Shown: positions 1 to 8,692 of the stretch, piece by piece
Numbering within the stretch: the first letter of the stretch is position 1
How the letters are laid out: every line of letters begins with the position of its first letter
From: Rivularia sp. T60_A2020_040
GTDB taxonomy: Bacteria; Cyanobacteriota; Cyanobacteriia; Cyanobacteriales; Nostocaceae
Length of the DNA stretch: 64,000 nucleotides
Reading direction: 5' to 3'
NCBI GenBank assembly: GCA_015272215.1
Contig: JACYMD010000089.1
Span: 1-64,000 of the forward strand
Notes under the pieces: model-generated
Database searches by the model: none
What the model saw: only the letters and a program-made list of their open reading frames with translations
Told to the model about the DNA's origin: nothing
Program-made: the position numbers and the translations under genes

Positions 1-62
1 GAACAGCCCATTGTACAAGAAGTTTCTTAGAAGACGGGGCGTATTGCTACGTCTCCGAATAT

Positions 63-70
63 TAATTTAT
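63..70. repeat. Left target-site duplication of the IS1-family element
   Basis: TAATTTAT directly precedes the left inverted repeat and is repeated exactly at 901-908 after the right inverted repeat. An 8-bp duplication fits the 8-10 bp range known for IS1-family insertion. Its perfect conservation suggests that the insertion, although decayed, is fairly recent. Confidence 0.8.
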
Positions 71-900
71 GGCGTTGCATAATAGAAATATGAATTAGGG
101 CGATCGCCATGAAATGTCCAAGGTGTGCATCAACTCATATTCGCAAGAATGGAAAGCAGCGTAGTAAACAAAACTACATTTGTGCCAATTGCAAACGCCA
201 GTTTATATAGTCTTACGACCAAAAAGGATACACGAAGGATATTAAGCGTGAGTGCTTAGAAATGTACGTCAATGGTTCAGGATTTCGTGCAATAGAAAGA
301 GTTAAAAAAGTGCATCATACAACTGTTATAAATTGGGTTAAAGAAGTCGGTAAAAACTTACCCGATACACCTGAAAAAGCTGAAATTCCGGAAGTCACAG
401 AAGTTGATGAATTAGAAACATTCGTAGGTAAAAAAAAACAAAATCTGGCTATGGACAGCGGTAAATCATAGCTTTCCAGGAATTATATCTTGGGTTTTAG
501 GTGACAGAAGTATGGCTAACGCCACGCTTCGCTAACAGAAACTTTTAAACTTCTATGGCAGATTTTAAAATGTTGGCATTCTTACTTTTATGTCACAGAC
601 GGATATCCGGTCTACCCTGTTTTTATAAGTAATGAAGACCATATTGTAAGTAAAACATACATGACGCGAGTGGAAGGTGAAAACAGTCGCTTAAGACATT
701 ACCTGGCTCGCTTACATCGTAAAACTTTTTGTTATTCTAAGTCAGAAGAAATGCTTAGATTATCAATAAGATTAGTGATACATTATCTTAAGTACGGTTA
801 CTTGGCGCTTGAGGGCGCGTAGCGCCCCAAGCTTGAGGCGTTACGCCGAAGGCGTTTAGCTCCGCTAATCGCATAATTCATATTGTGATTCAGCAACGCC
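71..900 (+). mobile_element. IS1-family insertion sequence remnant with terminal inverted repeats
   Basis: The ends 71-100 and 872-900 are imperfect inverted repeats: both begin GGCGTTGC and share ATATGAATTA when one is reverse-complemented. The element is flanked by an 8-bp direct repeat TAATTTAT at 63-70 and 901-908, the expected target-site duplication. The interior encodes a broken IS1-type transposase. Boundaries are therefore well supported. The element also contains small GC-rich palindromic repeats near 800-870, which look like later insertions or a degenerate 3' end. Confidence 0.88.
109..822 (+). pseudogene. IS1-family transposase, inactivated
   Basis: Conceptual translation from the ATG at 109 gives the zinc-finger start of a cyanobacterial IS1 transposase (MKCPRCASTHIRKNGK, CANCKRQF). 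A TAG stop follows at 208-210, and the same frame continues with YVNGSGFRAIERVKKVHHTT and a VDELETFVGKKK block. A nine-A run at 430-438 is one base too long; after it the correct frame (KIWLWTAVNHS, then VLGDRS) resumes. At about 512-536 a 25-bp insert (starting ATGGCTAACGCC) interrupts the gene. Beyond it the catalytic tail (FYVTDGY, SKTYMTRVEGEN, RLRHYLARLHRKT, HYLKYG) is still readable. It has at least three lesions, so it is non-functional unless the stop and A-run are both bypassed. Family assignment is strong; the 3' limit is approximate. Confidence 0.85.
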
Positions 901-908
901 TAATTTAT
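901..908. repeat. Right target-site duplication of the IS1-family element
   Basis: Exact copy of TAATTTAT found at 63-70. It lies about 24 bp beyond the 3' end of the large RTX/ELWK gene, so the element inserted just downstream of that gene without breaking it. Confidence 0.8.
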
Positions 909-931
909 CTACAAAATGCTGTATTTTGGTT

Positions 932-3900
932 TTACACAGAAATAAAATCGCTTTCGTTAATCAAATTATTATTGACATTTAATAAAGTAACTAAAACTTG
1001 ATTACCTTGAAGAATGTTGGTATTATTTCCACTTGCTTTGATAGTCAAATCCTCGAAAGTCAAACTATCAGATAAACCTAGAGTATCAACACCATCTTCA
1101 AAATCGTAGATAGTATCTCTTCCTTGAGCGGAACTGATCACAAATATATCGCTACCACCTTCACCATAAAGTCGATCATTTCCAGTACCACCGTTTATTA
1201 AATCATCACCTTCACCACCTTTGATAATATCGTTTCCACTTCCACCAATTAAGGTATCGTTTCCACCTCTTCCGTAAAGATAAACAATTCCACTAAAATT
1301 AGCAGCATCAATTTTATTTGCACTTTCACCGCCAGTTAATGCAGCACGTTCAATACTTACAAGAGTATCAGTACCAACTCCGATTAATTGATTATCTCTG
1401 AGGATAAAATCAACATCAGCATTTTCTCTAAGGGTGTCAATGCCATCTCCTCCATCGATAGAGTCATCACCTCCACCACCATAGAGGTTATCGTTTCCGC
1501 TACCGCCAATTAAGGTATCGTTTCCACCTCTTCCGTAAAGGTAAGCAATTCCACTAAAATTAGCAGCATCGATTTTATTGGCACTTTCACCGCCAGTTAA
1601 TGCAGCACGTTCAATATTTACAAGAGTATCGGTACCAACTCCGATTAATTGATTGTCTGTGAGAATAAAATCAACATCAGCATTTTCTCTAAGGGTGTCA
1701 ATGCCATCTCCTCCATCGATAGAGTCATCACCTTCACCACCATAGAGGTTATCGTTTGCGCTACCACCAATTAAGGTATCGTTTCCTCTGTTTCCGTAAA
1801 GGAAATCATTTCCTGCTCCTCCATCAATAATGTCATCTTCTTGAGTACCTCTAAGTCTGTCTATTTGTGTAGTACCCTCTATTGTTAAACCATCAAGATT
1901 ATTAAGGTTAATTGTAACGGTTTGATTTTCGCTGGTTGAGATTCTATCACTGACTGTTAGTTGTAATTCAAAGCTGGGGTTACTTTCAAAATCTAAATCA
2001 TCAGCATCGTTAACGATAATTCTTCCAGTTGTGGAGTTGATAGTAAATGCTGCTTTTCCATCACCATCTAAATCTAGATTTCCATTGATGATTGTCCAAT
2101 TTGATAGAATATCTTTGTTTGCATCTGTTGCAATCACCTTACCTATGAAAGTACCGGCTCTGCTATTTTCGTTTATAGAAAAACTTTGATTTGCATTGAT
2201 AATTGGGATATTGTTGACATTTTCCACGGTTAAACTAAAAATATTTGCAGTAGATTCACCTGCATTGTCTCTTGCTGTTACTTTAACCTGAATTACACCA
2301 ACATGATTGTTTTTGGGAGTACCGCTAAATGTAGCAGTTTCAGGATTAAAATTTAACCAAGTTGGTAACGGTGAATTATCTTCTAAAGTTGCATTTAAGG
2401 TAAGTTGCTCTGCATCTAAATCTTTGAAAGTGTTATTTGGTATGCTGAAATTGAATGTGGTATCTTCGGCGATTGTTTGATTAGGAATAGGATTTTCAAC
2501 TATTGGTACATCGTTAATTGATTGAATGCGAATTTCTCTGACTACTGGTTTACTAGTACCATTAAAATTAGCTTCATTGAGAACAAATTCAATTTGGCGG
2601 TAATGAGTTAAAGGTTTATCTGAATTATTAGCGTAAGTAATGTTACGCATTAATGTTTCTACTGCTTTTGGAGTAGCGTTGGAAGTAAAGTTAATTTCTA
2701 AAGGAATATTATCAACACCACCTTTAAAAGTACCAATCAAGCTACTTTCAAATAAAATACTGTCACCAAAAACATTGATTTGACCAGCACCATTACCTTG
2801 ACTATTAATGCTTAAAATGTCTTGATTAGAAATACCTGAAATCAAGCGGACGGTTAATCTTCCTTTTTCAAAGTTAGGAGAATCAAGGTCTGTTAATGTT
2901 ATTTGTGAATCAATAACCACACCAGGATTATTTTCTTGGTAAGTGACAATGTTATTCAGAGAAGGACTTAAATATTTGGAATGAGTGGTGAGTGAAATAT
3001 CACCTAATTTTACTTCTGCTCCAGCATAAGGATTATTATCTCCCAAGAAAATAAAATTAGTTTTGCTATAGGGATTAGGGAAAAATTTGTCAGGTTCGGT
3101 AGTGGGTTTATAAGCTGAATAATTTCGTAATCTTCCGCTAAGAATCGATTTATTATCAGCGTAAAGAGTGTAATTGTATCCAAAAATTGCTAAATCATAA
3201 TTAACAGATTTAGTAGTATCAAAATCAACTCCTTCTACTTGAGTAAATAAAGTCAGATAAGGATTGGTGATATCAGCAGCTTGAGAAGTTCCTGTATTAA
3301 ATACACCATCTTGCTGTACCCAAATGCGATTTTCCCAAAAACCCAGTTCAATACCTTCGCTACTGCTACCGAGTAAAGTAACGCTAAAGCCTGCTCTGTC
3401 TGCCTTTCCATCTCCGTTTTTATCAGTGTTACCATAACTGATATGGTCTTCTGAAAGCAGTTGAAGGTTGAAGCTGAGAATGTAACCTTCATTTTTATTC
3501 AGGGGGGGAATTGTTCTAGTATTGAAACCAGCATAAGCTTCATTCCCAGAGGTAAGTTTAATTCCACCATCAACTAAAGTTTTGCTCACATTTGAACCAA
3601 ACTGTTGATATGCAAACCAAGAACCATTAGGTGTAGAATTGGGGTTTATTGGATCTAAATTAGTGCTGCTATCGTAAAGAAGTTGATTTCTACCGATAAA
3701 TGGAGCATCGTTAACAGGTTGGACATTAACAATTTTACTGACAACTTCGCTAGTACCACCGTCACCATCACTAATTATCAATTCTACGGTACGAGGATTT
3801 GTAGAAGGATTACGAGAGAAATTAGTGTAGGTTATGCTACGTAACAATCGTTCAACAATTGGACGTGTAGCATTAGCATTGAAATCAATTACCATATCCT

Positions 3901-6900
3901 CAACACCATAACTGGGAGTCAGGATACCGATTTCAATATTTTGATATTTAACAATTCTACCATCTAATTTTATTATTCCATGAATACCCAAACGGTCATC
4001 AGGATGACCACCATTTGTAATCCGAACGGTTAATTTTCCTTTGTTGAAGTTATCAGAATCTCGGTCTAAAATTATTGCATTTGGCTCGATAAATTGAGGT
4101 TGACTATAGTTATTAAAACTATTAATTTCTCTAAAATTGGCGATATAAGATGATAATTTAATTTCGGGAGCTTGGTTTTCTAAAACCCATACTTGGGAAC
4201 CATCCAAACCATCATCTTTGACAAAATAGAGTTTATTGTCGATCGCAGTTAAATTAAAATCTTCATCAAACCCACTATTACGATTAATATCATCTACAAA
4301 AATTGCATTACCGTTACTTTCTATTTTCCATAATTTTCTGCTTACAGTATCAGTAGTAGTAAAGTAAAGAGTGTCATTAATATTAGTGAAATTGTCAAAA
4401 ATTGATAATTCACTACTAAAATTTACAACAGGTTTAACTTGTCCGTTACTATTATCTATCCACCACAGTTTTTTACTAATATTATCAGTAGCAGTAAAAT
4501 AAAGCGTGTCGTTAACAACTATTAAATTTTCCGGATTGGAAGAAAGATTAGCAGGATTGATATCTTTTACGAGTGTTACATAACCTCTGTTATCTACTTT
4601 CCATAATTCTCTACCGCTACGATTGCTTCCTTCATCAGCAGTAAAATAAAGCGTGTCTTTGACAACTGTTAAATTTGAGGGATTAGAAGATTCAGCACCA
4701 TAGAAAATATCTTTAACCGTAATTGTCTGCGGATTTCCATCACTATTAATCCTCCAAAGTTCTGTACCATAGCTATTAGTAGCAGTAAAATAAAGAGTAC
4801 CGTTAACAACAGTTAAATTTTCTGGATTTGATGAACTTTCGCTAGGATTGATATCGCTGATTCGTTGAGAATAACCTTGTTGATTTATCTTCCATAATTC
4901 TTTACCGTATCTCCCATCATCAGCAGTGAAGAAAAGCGTATTGTTAATAAAGGTGAGATTTTTCGGATTAAATGCAGGATAGTTATAAATATCATCCCGA
5001 ACCATTTCTGCATCACCTATTTGATTTATTCTCCACAGTTTACCGGCATTTTCTTCTCCAGCAACAAAATAAAGTGTATCGTTAACATTAGTGAGATTTT
5101 GCAGAGTTAAAGTTGGATAATTGCTACTATTAAAATTAATAAATTTAACAGACTTAAAATTACCTGCATTATCTATTTGCAAAAGTTGTATTTTATTTCT
5201 ATCATCAGTAGCGGTGAAGTAAAGTATATCGTTGACAACAGTTAAATTGTCCGGATTTGAAGAACGGTTTCCTAAAATAATATCTTTAAAAAGTAGGGGA
5301 ACACCATTGTTATTAATTGTCCATAATTCTCTACCTTTATCTTCAGTTTGAACAGTAAAATAAAGCTGATTATTAAAAACAGTTAAATTTTCTGGATTTG
5401 AAGAACGATTACTCAAGTTAATATCTTGAACTAATTCTGGAACACCATTATTAATTCTCCATAATTCCCTACCTTTATCTTGCGTTTCCGCAGTAAAGTA
5501 AAGAGTACCGTTAACATTAATAAAATCTGCTGGAGCTTGACGAGTATTACGATTTATTTGACTTACACGAACCGCAGTTTCTGTATTATCAAATTCATTC
5601 CTCAGCTTCCACAACTCATTACCATTATTTCCATCACTAGCAGTAAAATAAACCGTGTCGTTGATAACTTGCAAATTCGATGGATTCGACATTGGGTTAA
5701 TACTACGAACAGTTTCTACATAACCATTATTATTTATTTTCGCAAGTTTTGAATTATTATATCTATCGGTTAGATTAAAATAAAGACTATTATTCGCAAT
5801 GGTTAAATTAGATATCGATGAACTCGGATCGATTCCATTTATACGATTAGCATAACCGTTATCAATTTTCCATAATAAGGAATTGTCGGAAATAAAATAA
5901 AGAATGTCATTGACAACGGTGAAATTAGATAAATTGGAGTAACTACTAAAAGTACCTAGAACTTGTTGACTATTACCATTACTATCAATTTGCCAAATTT
6001 TTAAACCGTTATATCTATCAATACCAGTAAAATACAGAACGTCATTTACAACTACCAAATTTGATAAGTTTGATAAATTTAATAAACTGCCATAATTATT
6101 AAGTTGTTGAGCATTACCGTTACTATCTATCTTCCATAAGTATGAACGATTATAATCAGTAGTACTAAAATATAACGTGTTATTAATAGCTGTGATATTT
6201 GATAAATTATAGAAATTGCTATTAATCCCAGTAATCGGTTGAGTATTACCTTGATTATCTATCTTTAAAAGGATGACATTGTTGTATCTATCTTGAGCAG
6301 TAAAAAAAAGTGTATTGTTAACAACGTTGAAATTGGAAAAATTGAAAAAATCGCTAGGAATATTATTAACTTTTTCGGTAATTCCAGTTGTTGTTGTTCT
6401 CCAAAGTTGGATTTTGTCGGATTTATCTGTCAGAGTAAAGTAGAGCGCTTCATTAAAAATAGTTAGATTTGCAGGATGAGAAGACTGAGAATAAAGACTA
6501 ATTTCTTGGACAATTTGTGATTTTCCAAAACTATCAAGCTTCCATAATTCTCTTCCATATTTGTGATTATCAGCAATGAAATACAGCGTATTATTAAAGA
6601 CGGTTAAATTATCAGGATTAGCAGAATTTGCACCTAAATTAATATCTTCAACAAGTTCGGGTGTACCTGTATTACTTATCTTCCATAATTCTCTACCTTG
6701 TTTACCATTGTCAGCAGTAAAATAAAGCGTACCGTTAACAACTGTGAGATTCTCAGGATTAGAAGATGCAAAACCCAAATTAATATCGCTGACACGTATA
6801 GGAGGAGTTCCATTTGCTTGTAATTTCCAAAGTTCTCTACCACTTCTACCATCATCAGCAGTGAAGTAAATAACTCCATTAACATCGATTATATCTGAAG

Positions 6901-6979
6901 GATTAGAACCAACTAAAACAGAATTTAAATATGTTAATTTTTTTGGTGTATTCATGTTTTTATTTAAATGATTATTCAA
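932..6979 (-). CDS. Giant ELWK-repeat / cadherin-like / RTX calcium-binding surface or secreted protein
   Basis: This is a 2015-aa protein. Residues 1 to about 930 are roughly twenty 45-50 aa repeats carrying LTVVNGTLYFTA and GRELWK motifs, the ELWxxDGT-type (beta-propeller-like) repeat. About 933-1090 and 1335-1485 are cadherin-like blocks with ITYTN and NDAP/NDVP signatures. About 1093-1330 is a lectin-like or anchor-like segment that I cannot name. About 1486-1590 resembles a putative-Ig (He_PIG) domain and 1590-1690 a cadherin domain. About 1716-1955 carries RTX nonapeptides (GGxGxDxLYG). The last 60 residues (DTIYDFEDGVDTLGLSD) are the usual tail of type I-secreted RTX proteins. There is no N-terminal signal peptide, which fits C-terminal type I secretion. 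Calcium binding and adhesion or matrix function are inferred from the family. No transporter gene lies next to it in this window. The start at 6979 is the only good ATG. Confidence 0.85.
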   Translation of the reverse strand: MNNHLNKNMNTPKKLTYLNSVLVGSNPSDIIDVNGVIYFTADDGRSGRELWKLQANGTPPIRVSDINLGFASSNPENLTVVNGTLYFTADNGKQGRELWKISNTGTPELVEDINLGANSANPDNLTVFNNTLYFIADNHKYGRELWKLDSFGKSQIVQEISLYSQSSHPANLTIFNEALYFTLTDKSDKIQLWRTTTTGITEKVNNIPSDFFNFSNFNVVNNTLFFTAQDRYNNVILLKIDNQGNTQPITGINSNFYNLSNITAINNTLYFSTTDYNRSYLWKIDSNGNAQQLNNYGSLLNLSNLSNLVVVNDVLYFTGIDRYNGLKIWQIDSNGNSQQVLGTFSSYSNLSNFTVVNDILYFISDNSLLWKIDNGYANRINGIDPSSSISNLTIANNSLYFNLTDRYNNSKLAKINNNGYVETVRSINPMSNPSNLQVINDTVYFTASDGNNGNELWKLRNEFDNTETAVRVSQINRNTRQAPADFINVNGTLYFTAETQDKGRELWRINNGVPELVQDINLSNRSSNPENLTVFNNQLYFTVQTEDKGRELWTINNNGVPLLFKDIILGNRSSNPDNLTVVNDILYFTATDDRNKIQLLQIDNAGNFKSVKFINFNSSNYPTLTLQNLTNVNDTLYFVAGEENAGKLWRINQIGDAEMVRDDIYNYPAFNPKNLTFINNTLFFTADDGRYGKELWKINQQGYSQRISDINPSESSSNPENLTVVNGTLYFTATNSYGTELWRINSDGNPQTITVKDIFYGAESSNPSNLTVVKDTLYFTADEGSNRSGRELWKVDNRGYVTLVKDINPANLSSNPENLIVVNDTLYFTATDNISKKLWWIDNSNGQVKPVVNFSSELSIFDNFTNINDTLYFTTTDTVSRKLWKIESNGNAIFVDDINRNSGFDEDFNLTAIDNKLYFVKDDGLDGSQVWVLENQAPEIKLSSYIANFREINSFNNYSQPQFIEPNAIILDRDSDNFNKGKLTVRITNGGHPDDRLGIHGIIKLDGRIVKYQNIEIGILTPSYGVEDMVIDFNANATRPIVERLLRSITYTNFSRNPSTNPRTVELIISDGDGGTSEVVSKIVNVQPVNDAPFIGRNQLLYDSSTNLDPINPNSTPNGSWFAYQQFGSNVSKTLVDGGIKLTSGNEAYAGFNTRTIPPLNKNEGYILSFNLQLLSEDHISYGNTDKNGDGKADRAGFSVTLLGSSSEGIELGFWENRIWVQQDGVFNTGTSQAADITNPYLTLFTQVEGVDFDTTKSVNYDLAIFGYNYTLYADNKSILSGRLRNYSAYKPTTEPDKFFPNPYSKTNFIFLGDNNPYAGAEVKLGDISLTTHSKYLSPSLNNIVTYQENNPGVVIDSQITLTDLDSPNFEKGRLTVRLISGISNQDILSINSQGNGAGQINVFGDSILFESSLIGTFKGGVDNIPLEINFTSNATPKAVETLMRNITYANNSDKPLTHYRQIEFVLNEANFNGTSKPVVREIRIQSINDVPIVENPIPNQTIAEDTTFNFSIPNNTFKDLDAEQLTLNATLEDNSPLPTWLNFNPETATFSGTPKNNHVGVIQVKVTARDNAGESTANIFSLTVENVNNIPIINANQSFSINENSRAGTFIGKVIATDANKDILSNWTIINGNLDLDGDGKAAFTINSTTGRIIVNDADDLDFESNPSFELQLTVSDRISTSENQTVTINLNNLDGLTIEGTTQIDRLRGTQEDDIIDGGAGNDFLYGNRGNDTLIGGSANDNLYGGEGDDSIDGGDGIDTLRENADVDFILTDNQLIGVGTDTLVNIERAALTGGESANKIDAANFSGIAYLYGRGGNDTLIGGSGNDNLYGGGGDDSIDGGDGIDTLRENADVDFILRDNQLIGVGTDTLVSIERAALTGGESANKIDAANFSGIVYLYGRGGNDTLIGGSGNDIIKGGEGDDLINGGTGNDRLYGEGGSDIFVISSAQGRDTIYDFEDGVDTLGLSDSLTFEDLTIKASGNNTNILQGNQVLVTLLNVNNNLINESDFISV
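1251..1772 (-). repeat. Two 261-bp tandem repeats within the RTX region
   Basis: AAGGTATCGT recurs at 1251, 1512 and 1773 with an exact 261-bp period. Each unit encodes 87 residues: RTX nonapeptides, a DGIDTLRENADVDFIL strand, an ERAALTGGESANKID block and LYGRGG. The copies differ at only a few positions, mostly silent or conservative. This suggests a recent in-frame duplication or ongoing gene conversion. Confidence 0.85.
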
Positions 6980-6989
6980 ACTTTTTTTT

Positions 6990-7139
6990 GAAAACTCGGA
7001 TTTTTACAATAAGTATTTGCAAACCCAGATAATCTTGATCAAAAACCCGATTTCTGGTGATTCACTAGTTTTGAGAAGTCGGATTTTTACAATAAGTGTT
7101 TGTAAAACCAGATAATCTTGATCAAAAACCCGACTTCTT
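6990..7139. repeat. Two tandem copies of the AAGTCGGGTTTTT hairpin repeat (locus 1)
   Basis: Two units of about 65 bp (about 6990-7054 and 7074-7139). Each begins with TCGGATTTTTACAATAAGT and ends with AAAAACCCGA plus TTTCT or CTTCT. The ends are inverted copies of one another, so each unit can fold back. The same terminal motif recurs at 26716-26970 and 58265-58413 with a different interior. Confidence 0.75.
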
Positions 7140-7364
7140 TTTAAAATTTATGGAAAAAATTCTATTTATTATCTAATAACTATTGTGCGAATTTACGGTA
7201 TAAATTACATCGATAAATTCTCTGAAAGTTTTTCAAAAGAAGCTTGAAGAAGCAAGTCTTTTGTATAAAGCTATCGGTTAATACTTACTAATAATTGCTA
7301 ATTACGTATTTTTATGTACAAAAATATAAAATTAAGACATCAAGATTTATATTTAGATTTAATC

Positions 7365-7455
7365 CCTTCCCGGCAGAAGATTACCGATAAAAAAAACCGC
7401 AGAGACAAGGAAAGAGATAAAGAGAAATAGGTAATTTTCGAGCGGGATAGGAGTA
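7365..7455 (+). repeat. Dispersed CGCAGAG-type repeat, copy 1
   Basis: The segment CCGGCAGAAGATTACCGATA, then AAAAAAACCGCAGAGAC and AGGAAAGAGATAAAGAGA, matches the copy at 39332-39435 over most of its length, including the flanking ATAGG(A/G)GTAA. Shorter copies are at 53964-54026 and 55206-55250, with reverse-oriented ones at 19883-19931 and 21272-21330. Confidence 0.7.
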
Positions 7456-7712
7456 ATCGCGATAAAAACCCGGCTTCTGTAATTATTGTCGTAGTAACAC
7501 TGAAGCGTTGAAGCACTACTACGAGCCTAATTATAAATTTTTGTATTGTGCTTTTAACTCAAATCTATAGAGAGAGGGGAAGACAATTATCAATGAACAA
7601 TTATTAATTAAATAATTGATGACTGATAATTGACTAACCATAATACTCAACTCGACTTGCTAAGCTCATCTTCCTGCGGAAATCAAGAAAATTTTAGACA
7701 ATTTTACTGTCT

Positions 7713-7901
7713 TTAGTATTTAAAACGTCTCTTACGCTGCTTCGATCTTGCAATTGCTTTACGCTTGTGTTTTTGTAGAGGTGTTTCAAAGTGACGATGC
7801 TTCTTGATGTCCGGCATAATACCAGCTTTAGAAACTTCACGTTTGAATCTACGTAATGCTGATTCAATTCCTTCGTTTTCGCCTACAACTATTTGGGTCA
7901 T
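7713..7901 (-). CDS. rpsU: 30S ribosomal protein S21
   Basis: A 62-aa basic protein with the S21 signature: [20 protein letters not shown] at the N-terminus, [20 protein letters not shown] in the middle and an Arg/Lys-rich C-terminus. Length is right for cyanobacterial S21. It sits 177 bp downstream of an RRM RNA-binding protein gene on the same strand, an arrangement described for rbpA1-rpsU in Anabaena. A terminator-like hairpin lies between them, so rpsU may be expressed by read-through or from its own promoter. Confidence 0.97.
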   Translation of the reverse strand: MTQIVVGENEGIESALRRFKREVSKAGIMPDIKKHRHFETPLQKHKRKAIARSKQRKRRFKY

Positions 7902-7977
7902 TCTTTCTCCTATCTAAACTAACATTCTTCAATATCGCAATCAATGCTCAAATCTAAACATTAACATTAACTGCGAG

Positions 7978-8008
7978 CAAAAAAAGGGCAAACTTCTTGT
8001 ATGCCCTT
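7978..8008 (-). terminator. Intrinsic terminator or attenuator between the RRM gene and rpsU
   Basis: Read on the minus strand, AAGGGCA (8008-8002) pairs perfectly with TGCCCTT (7990-7984), followed by a run of T down to about 7979. It lies downstream of the RRM gene and upstream of rpsU, so it would end or attenuate the RRM transcript before rpsU. Confidence 0.75.
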
Positions 8009-8078
8009 CATACTCAAAAGTTAAATAATTTTCTAATCGGCTAGAGCCGCCTCTATTATATACTTCACTACTACTTCC

Positions 8079-8351
8079 TTACCATCTACCACCGGCGGCA
8101 CCTTTTTCTGGTTTTGGCTTGGCTTTGTTAACTTTTAGATTGCGCCCCATCCATTCAGCACCATCAAGGGATTCTATTGCTTTATCTTCTTCTGTATCAG
8201 TTCCCATTTCAACAAATGCAAAGCCTCTGATACGACTTGTTTCTCGGTCAAGTGGTAAATAAATGCTTTTTACATCTCCATATTCTAAAAAGACCTGCTT
8301 CAGGTCACCTTCTGCAACCTCATAAGAAAGATTGCCTACGTAAATCGACAT
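8079..8351 (-). CDS. RRM-domain RNA-binding protein (cyanobacterial Rbp type)
   Basis: A 90-aa protein that is almost entirely one RRM. RNP2 is IYVGNLSY near residue 3 and RNP1 is RGFAFVEM near residue 42. A short KPKPEKGAAGGRW tail replaces the long glycine-rich C-terminus of plant homologues. Family members bind RNA, and several are cold-induced in Anabaena. The ATG is preceded on the minus strand by GGAG about 9 bases upstream. The sequence upstream (8352-8460) is gene-free and long enough to hold a structured 5' leader, as expected if cold regulation is post-transcriptional; that is inference. The link to rpsU supports the assignment. Confidence 0.93.
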   Translation of the reverse strand: MSIYVGNLSYEVAEGDLKQVFLEYGDVKSIYLPLDRETSRIRGFAFVEMGTDTEEDKAIESLDGAEWMGRNLKVNKAKPKPEKGAAGGRW

Positions 8352-8692
8352 ACAACGTCTCCAGAATTAACAATGCGAGGAGATTTACATCCGGAGAAGT
8401 CTGCAATACATAATCTAAACAAACTGACCAACCGAACTTAATCTTCTGAATTATACCATAGCATAAATAAAATGCCTGTGCTGCTTCGATAGAAACCTTT
8501 TGGCATCAGTATTTTAACGGCAAAAATATCGTTTTATGGACAAAATATTCAAAATATATTTAATATATATTTAAGATTAGGAATATTAAGAATATTAGGA
8601 ATTGCAAATGGGGAATCGGATTTAGCATATATAGGATATAATCTCAAGGTGTTGCTTGTGCTTGCTCCGTTCCCCTTGAAGTTGCTTGAGTC
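8352..8692. other. 341-bp intergenic region
   Basis: No gene recognised. On the minus strand it lies between the aminotransferase gene and the RRM gene, and should carry the RRM gene's promoter and 5' leader. The stretch 8540-8600 is very AT-rich (AATATATTTAATATATATTTAAG). I see no clear terminator. Confidence 0.4.

Larger units (their letters stand above)
6980..7712. other. 733-bp intergenic region rich in dispersed repeats
   Basis: No convincing gene. It holds the two hairpin units at 6990-7139, a copy of the ACCGCAGAG element near 7365-7455, and a palindrome CGTAGTA/TACTACG at 7490-7523. It lies upstream of the giant RTX gene and downstream of rpsU, so it should contain the RTX promoter on the minus strand; I could not identify one. 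Confidence 0.5.

Noticed and set aside
5480-5752. 90-codon plus-strand frame opposite the giant RTX gene
   Set aside because: It is antisense to the ELWK repeats, and its translation mirrors their codon bias. No start signal or family.
6990-7139. CRISPR array
   Set aside because: Only two long units with inverted ends and no unique spacers of constant length. It belongs to a hairpin repeat family instead.
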